DNA of 64,000 nucleotides from Actinacidiphila paucisporea (lineage in GTDB: Bacteria > Actinomycetota > Actinomycetes > Streptomycetales > Streptomycetaceae). The stretch covers positions 62,001-126,000 of the forward strand of contig NZ_FRBI01000014.1 of the NCBI RefSeq assembly GCF_900142575.1, read 5' to 3'. Each line of letters starts with the position of its first letter. The first letter of the stretch is position 1. A model generated the notes under the pieces. That model did no database searches. It had not been told where the DNA came from and saw only the letters and a program-made list of their open reading frames with translations. Shown here one piece after another: positions 8,777 through 19,344 of the stretch. Both the position numbers and the translations under genes were made by a program.

Positions 8777-9552
8777 TGGGTCGCCTCCGCGTTGCGCGCC
8801 AGCCGGCGGGTCACGGCGTTGTCCGTGGCTCCGGTGATCGCAGCGATGATCTGTTCGTTGGTGGTGCCCTTGACCGGGAACGCACCGTTGTTCTTGCCGA
8901 GGCGCAGCACGTGGACGGTGTCCGCGACCGCCGTGACGTCGGCCATGTTGTGGCTGATGAGGATGACGCCGAGCCGGCGCTCGCGCAGCCGCTCGACCAG
9001 GTCGAGGACCTGGGCGGTCTGCTCGACACCGAGGGCGGCGGTCGGCTCGTCGAGGATGACGACCTTGGGCTCGCCGATCAGTGCGCGGGCGATGGCCACC
9101 ACCTGGCGCTGGCCGCCGGAGAGGCTGGCGATCGGGATTCTGACGCTGGGAATGCGGATCGACAGCGTGTTCAGAAGTTCGCGGGAGCGCTTTTCCATCG
9201 TGACCTCGTCGAGGCTGCCGTAACGCAGCAGCTCGCGGCCGAGGTAGAGATTACCGACAACATCGAGGTTGTCGCACAGCGCGAGGTCCTGGTAGACCGT
9301 GGCTATACCGAGACCCTGGGCGTCCTGCGGCCGGTTGATGTGCACCGGCCGGCCTTCCCACTCGATAACGCCCTCGTCGACGGGGTGAACGCCCGCGATG
9401 GTCTTGACCAGGGTCGACTTACCGGCTCCGTTGTCACCAACAAGGGCGACAACCTCTCCGGCGTGGACCTCCAACTCGACATCGGTGAGGGCCTGGACCG
9501 CACCGAATCGCTTGGAGACTCCGCGCAACGCCAGCACGGGCGTAGCGGACAC
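8773..9552 (-). CDS. xylG: xylose-type sugar ABC transporter, ATPase
   Basis: 259-residue single-domain ABC ATPase that energises sugar import. Walker A is GDNGAGKST, the signature is LSGGQRQ, Walker B is VVILDEPTAAL, and the switch His is in LISHNMAD. E. coli XylG has two tandem ATPase domains. This single-domain form is the usual actinobacterial version, so it probably acts as a homodimer. I chose the GTG at 9552 (VSATPVLALRG) because AAGGAG sits 9 nt upstream; the in-frame ATG at 9561 has the Shine-Dalgarno directly against it. It is separated from xylF by 255 nt containing a hairpin and is coupled to xylH downstream. Confidence 0.94.
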   Translation of the reverse strand: MSATPVLALRGVSKRFGAVQALTDVELEVHAGEVVALVGDNGAGKSTLVKTIAGVHPVDEGVIEWEGRPVHINRPQDAQGLGIATVYQDLALCDNLDVVGNLYLGRELLRYGSLDEVTMEKRSRELLNTLSIRIPSVRIPIASLSGGQRQVVAIARALIGEPKVVILDEPTAALGVEQTAQVLDLVERLRERRLGVILISHNMADVTAVADTVHVLRLGKNNGAFPVKGTTNEQIIAAITGATDNAVTRRLARNAEATQ

Positions 9553-9706
9553 GTGAACCATCTCCTTCGCCGCCTGACCGGCGGGGATGCCGCGTGCTGA
9601 ACAGAACAGCCGCGGAGGGAGTGCACAGAGCACAGGATTACAAAGTGAACGGGGAAGGGGTAGTACCCCTGCCCCGATTGCTGCTCCCGCAAGCGTTTCC
9701 GTCCGG

Positions 9707-9727
9707 CACCCCGCCCCTAGCGGGGTG
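9707..9727. other. intergenic hairpin between xylF and xylG
   Basis: The arms CACCCCGC and GCGGGGTG are perfect (8 bp, 5-nt loop) in the 255-nt gap after the xylF stop. There is no xylG promoter I can point to, so a partial terminator or mRNA 3'-end stabiliser that keeps the binding protein in excess is the likely role (inference). On the plus strand it is followed by TTTT; on the transcribed minus strand it is not. Confidence 0.5.
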
Positions 9728-9807
9728 TTTTGTCGGGGTGGGGCGCCGGACAGGCTTGCGGTTTGCGGTGCGGGGACGGTGAACCGGCCCGAACCGCGGG
9801 GTCCGGA

Positions 9808-10908
9808 CTAGGAGATGCCGGCGGCGGCGCAGGCCGCGGCGAAGTCCGACGTGCAGATCTGGTCCTTGGTGTACAGGTTGTCCTTCACGACCGTGTCCTT
9901 GATGTTGGCCTTGGTCACGGAGAAGGCCGGCAGCAGCTTGGACGGGATCTCGGATCCGCCGAGCTGCTTGGCGGTGGTGTCGGCGACGCTCTTGAAGTCC
10001 TTGCCGTTCACCAGGTCCACCGCGATCTCGGCGGTGGCGTCGGCCTCGGGCGCGTAGGGCTTGTAGATCGTGCTGGTCTGCGTGCCGGCCAGCAGCCGCT
10101 GCACACCCGCGAGTTCCGCGTCCTGACCGGTCAGCGGCGGGTTGATGCCGGCGCCCTTGAGGGCGGTCGCGATACCACCGGCCATACCGTCGTTGGCGGA
10201 GTAGACGCCGGCGATGTTGCCCTTGCCGAGCTGGGTGATCGCAGCGGACATCTTCTGCGCGGCGACGGTGTCCTTCCACAGGCCGGACTGCTCGTAGGCG
10301 ATCTTGACCTTGCCGTCCAGCACCTTGTGGGCGCCGGCCTTGAACATGGCGGCGTTCGGGTCGGCCGGGTCACCGTTGATCATGACAACGTTGGCGGACG
10401 GCGTGGCCTTCGGGCCCATGGCGTCGAGCAGGGCCTGGCCCTGCAGCTCGCCGATCTTCTCGTTGTCGTAGGAGACGTAGGCGGAGATCGGACCCTCGGC
10501 GAGGCGGTCGTAGGCGACGACCTTGATGCCCTTGTCGACTGCGGCCTGGACGGAGGACTTGATACCGGTCGAGTCCTGGGCGTCCAGGATGAGGACCTTG
10601 ACGCCCTTGGCGATCATGCTGCTGACCTGCTGGGCCTGCTTGGCCGGGTCACCGGCCGCGTTGTCGTACTGCACGTTGCAGTCCGGGCACAGCTCGGCGA
10701 TCTTCTTCTCGATCAGCGGCTTGTCGAACTTCTCGTACCGGGTCGTCGCGTTCTCCGGCAGCAGCAGGCCGATGGACTTGTTCTTGCTGTCGCTGCTGCT
10801 GTTGCTGCTGGAGCTCTTGTTGTCACCGGCCTTACCGCAGGCGGCCATGGTGAGCGCTATCGAAACAGCTGCTGTCCCGACGACGATGCGACGCGTCATT
10901 GCGTTCAT
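9808..10908 (-). CDS. xylF: xylose-type sugar ABC transporter, substrate-binding lipoprotein
   Basis: 366-residue periplasmic-binding-protein-fold lipoprotein. The signal peptide is MNAMTRRIVVG...ALTMAAC, with Cys about 20 residues in as the lipidation site, followed by a Ser/Asn-rich linker. The mature part has the pentose-binder pattern: IGLLLPENATTRYEKFD, then DNAAGDPAKQAQQV, then GVKVLILDAQDS, and VYSANDGMAGG near the second lobe. This fits XylF/ChvE-type binders. The ATG at 10908 has GGGAGG 9 nt upstream. First gene of xylFGH. The upstream gap carries a candidate ROK operator that is also present before the neighbouring regulator gene. Xylose as the ligand is inferred from similarity to the S. 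coelicolor locus. Confidence 0.93.
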   Translation of the reverse strand: MNAMTRRIVVGTAAVSIALTMAACGKAGDNKSSSSNSSSDSKNKSIGLLLPENATTRYEKFDKPLIEKKIAELCPDCNVQYDNAAGDPAKQAQQVSSMIAKGVKVLILDAQDSTGIKSSVQAAVDKGIKVVAYDRLAEGPISAYVSYDNEKIGELQGQALLDAMGPKATPSANVVMINGDPADPNAAMFKAGAHKVLDGKVKIAYEQSGLWKDTVAAQKMSAAITQLGKGNIAGVYSANDGMAGGIATALKGAGINPPLTGQDAELAGVQRLLAGTQTSTIYKPYAPEADATAEIAVDLVNGKDFKSVADTTAKQLGGSEIPSKLLPAFSVTKANIKDTVVKDNLYTKDQICTSDFAAACAAAGIS

Positions 10909-10994
10909 GTGAAGATGCCTCCCTGACAGGGCCGCAACACCGCGGCCGAGGTGCTGGTGAGTCAACTCCGGCTGACACCCTGTCGTCAAGAAGT

Positions 10995-11049
10995 AAACAC
11001 TTAACGAGATGGCAACGGCGCGTTTCGTTAGCAGTGTGAACGCTCAGTT
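10995..11049. promoter_or_regulatory. candidate ROK-regulator operator region upstream of xylF
   Basis: Two elements lie 87-141 nt before the xylF start. AAACACTTAAC (10995-11005) reads GTTAAGTGTTT on the minus strand. TGTGAACGCTCAGTT (11035-11049) follows. Both recur with one or two changes before the regulator gene (GTTGAGTGTTT at 12371-12381 and TGTGAACTCTAAGTT at 12359-12373). The core AACKCTMAGTT is a short inverted repeat. Binding by the adjacent ROK protein is inference. Confidence 0.45.
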
Positions 11050-12250
11050 ATGCCGAAAAGGCCGGTGTGTCAACCGGTTGATTCCCATCCAAAAGGGTCG
11101 AATCGCCCATCTCGCTCAGGACCAGGGCAAGAGCGCCCAGAACCTCCGCCCGGGCTCCCAGCGCACCGGGTACCACCGACAGCCGCTGGGCGGCGCTGGG
11201 GATCGCGTAACGGGACACCGACTCCCTTATCGGGCCGAGCACCAGCTCCCCCGCCTCCGCCAGATCGCCGCCGAGCACGATCCGGCTGGGGTTGAGCAGG
11301 TTGCACAAACTGGCCACGCCCATGCCGATGTGCCGCCCGACGTCGCCGGTCACCCGGCGGCAGCCCGGGTCGCCCTCGCGGGCCAGCTGCACCATGCGCG
11401 GCACGGTCAGGCCCTCGCCGTGGCTGCCGCGCAGCAGCTCCAGCACGTAGCGGGCCGCGGTGAAGGTCTCCAGGCAGCCGCGGTTGCCGCAGCGGCAGAC
11501 CGGCCCCGACTCGTCCAGCGTGATGTGGCCGATCTCGCCGGCCGTGCCCCCCGGGCCGCGGTAGATCCGGCCGTCTATCACCAGGCCCGCGCCGACTCCG
11601 CTGGCCACCTTGATGTAGGCCAGGTCCTTGACCCCGCGGCCGCCGCCCCAGACCAGCTCGCCGAGCGCGCCGAGATTGGCGTCGTTGTCCACCTGGACCG
11701 GGACGCCGAGCCGGTCGGACATCTCCTGGCGCGGGTTGATGCCGCTCCAGCCCGGCAGGATCGCGGTCGAGCCGAGCGCGCCGGACTCCACGTCGATCGG
11801 CCCGGGCACCCCGAGGCCGACGCCGAGCACCTTGTCGGCGCTGATGCCGGTGGACTCCACGAGGCGGGCCACCAGCTGCTCGGCCCGGTCGAAGCCCTGC
11901 GAGGCCGAGGCGTCCACGTCGATCGGCTCGGACTGCTCGGCCAGCACCTGGTGCGCCAGGTTGCCCACGGCGACCCGCAGGTGGGAGTGGCCGAAATCGA
12001 CGCCGACCACGATGCCGGCGTCCCCGGACAGCGCCACGCTGCGCGCCCGCCGACCCCCCGAGGAGGTCGGCGTGACCTGCACCGTTCCGTTGTCCCGCAG
12101 CTCACGTACGATATTGGACACTGTCGCGGCCGACAGACCGGTGCTGCGCGCGATCTCCGCCTGGGTGAGCGATCCGGCCAGTCGTACGGCGCGCACCACG
12201 CGTTCCAGATTGGCCCGGTGCAGTGATGACTGCGATCCCGGAGTCTCCAC
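11048..12250 (-). CDS. rok7B7: ROK-family transcriptional regulator (Rok7B7/XylR-like)
   Basis: 400-residue regulator: an N-terminal winged helix (LTQAEIARSTGLSAATVSNIV, residues ~25-45) followed by a ROK sugar-kinase-like domain. It keeps the phosphate/nucleotide-like GVDFGHSHLRVAVG strand, GVGLGVPGPID, and the Zn-binding pattern GHITLDESGPVCRCGNRGCLE. The GTG at 12250 has CAGGAG 8 nt upstream; the longer open frame lacks a good site. S. coelicolor Rok7B7 is reported to control the xylFGH operon, carbon catabolite repression and antibiotic production. The gene here has the same neighbours on both sides. It likely regulates xylFGH and possibly itself through the shared motif at 11035 and 12359. 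Confidence 0.92.
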   Translation of the reverse strand: METPGSQSSLHRANLERVVRAVRLAGSLTQAEIARSTGLSAATVSNIVRELRDNGTVQVTPTSSGGRRARSVALSGDAGIVVGVDFGHSHLRVAVGNLAHQVLAEQSEPIDVDASASQGFDRAEQLVARLVESTGISADKVLGVGLGVPGPIDVESGALGSTAILPGWSGINPRQEMSDRLGVPVQVDNDANLGALGELVWGGGRGVKDLAYIKVASGVGAGLVIDGRIYRGPGGTAGEIGHITLDESGPVCRCGNRGCLETFTAARYVLELLRGSHGEGLTVPRMVQLAREGDPGCRRVTGDVGRHIGMGVASLCNLLNPSRIVLGGDLAEAGELVLGPIRESVSRYAIPSAAQRLSVVPGALGARAEVLGALALVLSEMGDSTLLDGNQPVDTPAFSA

Positions 12251-12358
12251 GACATCCACTCCTGCCCGGCAGGCGGCCCGTGTCCGCTTGCCCGCACGGG
12301 ACGGGGCCGAGCCCTGATGCAGATGCAGCACACCAGCGAGACCCCGTCGTCTACAACA

Positions 12359-12381
12359 TGTGAACTCTAAGTTGAGTGTTT
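12359..12381. promoter_or_regulatory. candidate ROK operator upstream of rok7B7
   Basis: TGTGAACTCTAAGTT directly overlaps GTTGAGTGTTT about 110 nt before the rok7B7 start. Both elements have close matches upstream of xylF. The region 12251-12545 holds no gene; apart from this motif and the hairpin at 12446, nothing else stands out. Confidence 0.4.
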
Positions 12382-12445
12382 GGGGTGATGTCCCGTCAAG
12401 GGGGAGAACCACACCGTTATGCGAATCGGCTCGGGGAGCGCCGAG

Positions 12446-12474
12446 CGGCGGCTCCGCGGGAAGCGGAGCCGCCG
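12446..12474 (-). terminator. hairpin terminator after the second sugar ABC operon
   Basis: CGGCGGCTCCGC and GCGGAGCCGCCG form a perfect 12-bp stem with a GGGAA loop, 72 nt beyond the stop of the last permease gene and before the rok7B7 promoter region. Confidence 0.75.
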
Positions 12475-12545
12475 GGGGCCGGCCGGCCGTGCACGGGAGG
12501 GTCCACGGGGGCCCGGGGAGGGCTGCGGGAGCCTGCGGGCGCGCG

Positions 12546-13469
12546 CTACTTGAGGGCCCCCGCGGTGAGTCCGGCCTGCACCTGGCGCTGGAAGACGATG
12601 TAGACGGCCAGCACCGGGAGCATCGCGATCGACAGGCCCGCGAAGAGCCCGCCCCAGTCGCCCTGATAGCCCTGCTGCACGGCGAGGTCGGCCAGCCCCT
12701 GGGTGAGCACCCACTTGTTGGTGTCGCCCTGGTTCAGCACCAGCGGCAGCAGGTACTGGTTCCACTGCCCGAGCACGTTGAAGATCCCGATGCTGATGAT
12801 TCCGGGCTTGGCCATCGGCACCATGATCTGGAAGAAGGTCCTGGTGTGGGACGCGCCGTCCACCAGTGCCGCCTCCGCCACCGAGGTCGGCAGGGTGCGG
12901 AAGAAGGACGTCATGAAGAAGACGGTGAAGGGCAGCGAGTAGGCGATGTAGACCAGGATCAGCCCCGGCAGGGTGTTGATGATGCCGAGGTTGGTGGTGA
13001 CGAAGAAGAGCGGCACCAGCACCATGACCACCGGGAAGGCCATGCCTCCCACGAAGAGGAAGTAGATCAGCCGGTTGCCGGGGAATTCGAACCGGGCCAG
13101 AACGTAGGCAGCCATCGAGCCGAACAGCATGGTGCCGACGGTCGAGAAGCCGACCACGATGATGGTGTTGATGAAGTACTGGCCCATGTTCGCCTTCGTC
13201 CAGGCGTGGGACCAGTTCTCGAAGTGCAGGTGGGTCGGCAGTGACAGCGGGTGGCTGAGGATGTCCCCTGAACTCTTGAAGGAGCTCCACAGCGCCCACA
13301 GCAGCGGCAGGCCCACCATCAGCGCCCACACGGCGAGGAAGACATGGCTGAAGGCGTTCAGCACGCCGCCCTCGCTGCGCCGCCATTTCCAGCGGGCCGC
13401 GTCGGAGGCGGGCGAGCCGGACTTGCGGGGCGCGGAGCCCGGGGCCCCGTCGATCGTCTCGGTTGTCAT
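12546..13469 (-). CDS. sugar ABC transporter permease, MalG type
   Basis: 307-residue inner-membrane permease with six predicted helices. The EAA loop (EAALVDGASHTRTFFQIMVPM) sits between helices 4 and 5 and would contact an ATPase. The C-terminus (QRQVQAGLTAGALK) is the standard MalG/UgpE ending. The N-terminal ~35 residues are polar. It is the last gene of a three-gene set (binding protein, MalF-type and MalG-type permeases), with the start ATG 10 nt after the previous stop. No ATPase is encoded; in Streptomyces such systems commonly use the shared MsiK ATPase (known biology, inferred here). In S. coelicolor the matching set is, from memory, SCO6005-6007, linked to Rok7B7. The substrate is unknown. 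Confidence 0.9.
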   Translation of the reverse strand: MTTETIDGAPGSAPRKSGSPASDAARWKWRRSEGGVLNAFSHVFLAVWALMVGLPLLWALWSSFKSSGDILSHPLSLPTHLHFENWSHAWTKANMGQYFINTIIVVGFSTVGTMLFGSMAAYVLARFEFPGNRLIYFLFVGGMAFPVVMVLVPLFFVTTNLGIINTLPGLILVYIAYSLPFTVFFMTSFFRTLPTSVAEAALVDGASHTRTFFQIMVPMAKPGIISIGIFNVLGQWNQYLLPLVLNQGDTNKWVLTQGLADLAVQQGYQGDWGGLFAGLSIAMLPVLAVYIVFQRQVQAGLTAGALK

Positions 13470-13479
13470 CGGGGCACCC

Positions 13480-14406
13480 CTAGAACTCGATACGCTCGCG
13501 GCGCGACAGCCGCAGCGTCAGTACGGCGAACACCAGCGTCACGATCAGCATGGCGACACCCATGGCCGCCGCCAGGCCGTACTGGCTGTTGTCCCGGAAG
13601 GCCGTCTTGAACAGCAGCAGCGGTACGACGTCGGTCTTCTCGTTGGGACCGCCGTTGTTGACCGACATCAGCTGCACGTAGGCGAAGGCGTCCATGGCGA
13701 TGATGCCCATGTAGACCCAGCCGGTGGCGACGGTGTCGGACAGCAGCGGCAGGGTGACCCGGAAGAAGGTGGTCGTCCGGTTGGCGCCGTCCAGGAGCGA
13801 GGCCTCGTAGATCTCGGTCGGGATGGAGGACATGCCCGCCGAGAAGAGCACCACGTAGAAGCCGACGTTCGCCCAGACCATCACCGCCATGATGCAGGCC
13901 AGCGCGAGTTTCGGGTCGCCGAGCCAGGACTGGGCCTGCGAGCCGAGCCCGATGCCGTGCAGGACGACGTTGAGCACGCCCTCCTCGGGGTCCGGGTTGT
14001 AGATCTGCTGCCACAGGATGGCGATCACCGCGACGGAGAGCACCTGGGGGAAGAAGAAGATGATCTTGTAGGCGCCCGACCCCCTGACGCCGGCGACCGA
14101 CGCGCTGCCTTTGCGCCGGCCGCCGACGTTGAGCATGAAAGCGAAGAACAGACCGAGCGCCAGCGTCACGACCGGCACGATCAGCAGCAGCAGGATGTTG
14201 TGCCACAGCGACTGCCAGAAGAGGTGGTTGTGAATGATCTTCCGGTAGTTGTCGAACCCGATGTAGTGCTTGTCGGGGGTGAGCCCGGTCCAGTCCGTCA
14301 AGGAGATCTGGAAGTCCTGCACGAAGGGCGAGATCACAAGGACCCCGTACAGCGCCAGGGGAATCGCCAGAAACCCGATGATGAACCGGTACTTGCCGTG
14401 TCGCAT
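13480..14406 (-). CDS. sugar ABC transporter permease, MalF type
   Basis: 308-residue permease with six predicted helices. It starts MRHGKYRFIIGFLAIPLALYG, and the EAA loop is EASLLDGANRTTTFFRVTLPL. The sequence LTDWTGLTPDKHYIGFDNY after the first helix is typical of UgpA/MalF-type subunits. It pairs with the MalG-type subunit encoded 10 nt downstream to form the channel. The binding-protein gene lies 43 nt upstream, all on one strand and surely one operon. A shared ATPase such as MsiK must be supplied from elsewhere. Confidence 0.9.
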   Translation of the reverse strand: MRHGKYRFIIGFLAIPLALYGVLVISPFVQDFQISLTDWTGLTPDKHYIGFDNYRKIIHNHLFWQSLWHNILLLLIVPVVTLALGLFFAFMLNVGGRRKGSASVAGVRGSGAYKIIFFFPQVLSVAVIAILWQQIYNPDPEEGVLNVVLHGIGLGSQAQSWLGDPKLALACIMAVMVWANVGFYVVLFSAGMSSIPTEIYEASLLDGANRTTTFFRVTLPLLSDTVATGWVYMGIIAMDAFAYVQLMSVNNGGPNEKTDVVPLLLFKTAFRDNSQYGLAAAMGVAMLIVTLVFAVLTLRLSRRERIEF

Positions 14407-14449
14407 GTCGCCGGTCGCTCTCGTCTCAGCCGTTAGAGGGGGTTACCGA

Positions 14450-15871
14450 TCACAGGTGCTTGAACTTGGGCACGGACGAGTCCTTCTTGGTGGCGTCGGA
14501 GGCCTTCTGGGCGCCCTCGATCCACTTGGCGGCGTTGATCTGCCCGGTGAGCAGCTGGGCCGTCAGGTTGCCGATCGTCTCCTGGTTGAGCTTGACGTAC
14601 CAGTCCTGGATGCGCGCGTTGAGCACGTTCGGACCCGCCGCCTTGAGCGCCGCGCTCGCCGAGGCCAGGCCCGGGGTGAGGGTCAGGCCCTCGGCCGAAC
14701 CGGCGACGCAGGTGAGCGACTTGATGGTGTTGGTGAAGTTGTCCGTCTGCTTCTTGGCCAGCATGATGCGCAGCAGCTCCATGCCGCCGGCCGGGTTCTT
14801 GCCGTTGGCTGCCACGATGAAGGGCTCACCGGCTGCCGCGTAGAGCGTGCCGAAGGGCAGCTTGTCGCTGTCGCCGCCGCCGACCAGCGGGCCGACCGCC
14901 AGGTCGAAGTCCTTGGGCATGGTCGGGGCGGCCTCGTTCTCCACCCACGAGCCGTCGGCCACCAGGGCCGCCTTGCCCTTGGTCCAGTCGGTCTGCATCT
15001 GGATGTGCGTCTTGCCCTCGGAGCCGGCCAGGAAGTACTTCTTGGCGGCCAGTTCCTCGTAGTAGCCCACGACCTGCTTGACCGCGTCGACCTGGAAGGC
15101 GCCGTCCTCCAGGTCGTCGATGGCGTTGAGGACCTCCTTGCCGCCGACCTTGCCGATCTGGGCGAAGAGGTCGAAGTGCACGTAGTACGGGTACTTGCCC
15201 GGGTAGGTGAACAGCGCGATACCGGCGGCCTTGGTCTTGGCGCCGAGCGCGATCATCTCGTCGAAGGTCTTGGGGTAGGTCCAGCCCTTGGCCTGGAAGA
15301 GCTTGTTGGAGTACCAGCTGCCGTAGACGGTGAAGGCGTAGTTCAGCGCGTACATCTGCTGCGAGCCGAACTGGCCCTGCTCGACGGTGCCGGCGATCAG
15401 GACGTCGCGGACCTTCTTGGCCGGGTCGTCGATCGTCGGGGCGTCCAGCAGCGGCGTCAGGTCCAGCAGCTTGCCCTCCTTGGCGAGGGCCGCGGTGTCG
15501 AGGTTGTCGGCACCGGAGTTGTCCATGAAGTCCGGCGGCGTGTTGTTGGCGAAGCGCGGCTGCAGCTTCGGCCCTATGGCCTGCGTGCCGGTGTGCTTGA
15601 CAGTTACGCCGTAGCTCGTGTTGTACGCGGACTCGGCGGCCTTGATGTAGTCGTCGCCGAAGCCGCCCTTGAAGACGAACGCCTCCAGCGGCGCGCCGTT
15701 CTTGACACCGAGCGGGTTGTTGGCCGACTTGGTGCCGGTCGCCACCGGCTTGTTCTTGTCCCCACCACTGGACGTGGCACATGCCGACAGCAGCGAACCC
15801 GACGGAATCGCCACCACGCCGATCGCCATTGCCCGCTTGATTGCATCGCGCCGGTTGAACTCGGATCCCAT
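14450..15871 (-). CDS. sugar ABC transporter substrate-binding lipoprotein (Tat-type signal)
   Basis: 473-residue family 1 extracellular solute-binding protein. The leader FNRRDAIKRAMAIGVVAIPS...LLSAC combines a twin-arginine pattern with a lipobox, so export as a folded lipoprotein through Tat is likely, as for many Streptomyces binding proteins. After a Ser/Gly linker the mature lobe shows the usual extended pattern (TPPDFMDNSG near residue 120; WTKGKAALVADGSW near residue 300). The ATG at 15871 has GAGGA 7 nt upstream; the longer open frame has no site. First gene of its operon. The substrate is unknown; the S. coelicolor counterpart (SCO6005, from memory) is a Rok7B7-associated transporter. 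Confidence 0.9.
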   Translation of the reverse strand: MGSEFNRRDAIKRAMAIGVVAIPSGSLLSACATSSGGDKNKPVATGTKSANNPLGVKNGAPLEAFVFKGGFGDDYIKAAESAYNTSYGVTVKHTGTQAIGPKLQPRFANNTPPDFMDNSGADNLDTAALAKEGKLLDLTPLLDAPTIDDPAKKVRDVLIAGTVEQGQFGSQQMYALNYAFTVYGSWYSNKLFQAKGWTYPKTFDEMIALGAKTKAAGIALFTYPGKYPYYVHFDLFAQIGKVGGKEVLNAIDDLEDGAFQVDAVKQVVGYYEELAAKKYFLAGSEGKTHIQMQTDWTKGKAALVADGSWVENEAAPTMPKDFDLAVGPLVGGGDSDKLPFGTLYAAAGEPFIVAANGKNPAGGMELLRIMLAKKQTDNFTNTIKSLTCVAGSAEGLTLTPGLASASAALKAAGPNVLNARIQDWYVKLNQETIGNLTAQLLTGQINAAKWIEGAQKASDATKKDSSVPKFKHL

Positions 15872-16286
15872 GCTCAAGTCCTCGCCTTCTCCAGGACTCA
15901 TGCGGTGCAGCGGAATCCGCCGACGCCCGCGAACAGTTGAAGCTTGAGTGATGCCGTGCATCCAGTGAGGCAGGGAACGATATCCGACGACCGGCGGTGC
16001 CACCCTGCCGATTGACCCGCCTGACCCCGTGCTCCAGCAGGTTCCCTGGACGCGCACAGGTATAGTCCACTTCTCTCCGGCAGGGCAAGATCAAGAGGGC
16101 GTTTGGTCGGCAAGCTTTCCCGAGTTGAGACCTGTCCGAAATGCGGGACGAGAAAACCGCAGGTCAGGGCGACCCCCGCGAGCCGATGGCGGACGATCGA
16201 CCGATTGGCTTCCGCAAATGGGACGGACCGCGCCTCCCCGGACGGGGAGACGCGGTCCGCACTACTTGCGAGTAACCCCGGTCGGG
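15872..16286. other. gene-free stretch: ABC operon promoter region and acnA 3' region
   Basis: 415 bases without a convincing gene. The left part must hold the promoter of the minus-strand ABC operon. It includes an AAGCTT-centred element (CAGTTGAAGCTTGAGTG) that loosely resembles the GTTRAGTGTTT motif near rok7B7, but the match is weak. The right part contains the acnA terminator. Confidence 0.5.
16225..16258 (-). terminator. acnA terminator hairpin
   Basis: GGACCGCGCCTCCCC and GGGGAGACGCGGTCC pair over 15 positions with one C-A mismatch around a GGAC loop, 28 nt beyond the acnA stop. Confidence 0.8.
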
Positions 16287-19130
<2,844 letters not shown>

Positions 19131-19316
19131 TCATGTGCGGCCGCCGTACCGTTCCCCGCGCGACCTCGGGCCCGGATGTGACGTATGTGGCGGGGGTTGC
19201 GCGACGGGCCACAGTAGGTACGGTGAAGTCGGCCGGTGCCGCCGTCCGGGGCGGGCGCAAGCGGCCGTTCGGGTCATGGTGGACAGGGCCACGAATGGCG
19301 GTACCCGCGTTGCTCC

Positions 19317-19332
19317 ATCTCATATATGAGAT
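19317..19332. promoter_or_regulatory. 16-bp perfect palindrome upstream of the HTH-MurA gene
   Basis: ATCTCATATATGAGAT is an uninterrupted perfect palindrome ending 12 bases before the ATG at 19345, in an otherwise GC-rich region. Its position over the start or -10 region suggests a repressor operator. The adjacent protein carries its own XRE DNA-binding domain, so autoregulation is an attractive inference. Confidence 0.5.
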
Positions 19333-19344
19333 AGGGTCACCCGT

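Noticed and set aside
4934-9223. Very long plus-strand open frame (1429 codons) opposite dxs and xylGH
   Set aside because: Composition is His/Asp/Gln/Arg-rich in the way antisense frames of high-GC genes are, and the opposite strand carries complete, recognisable genes.
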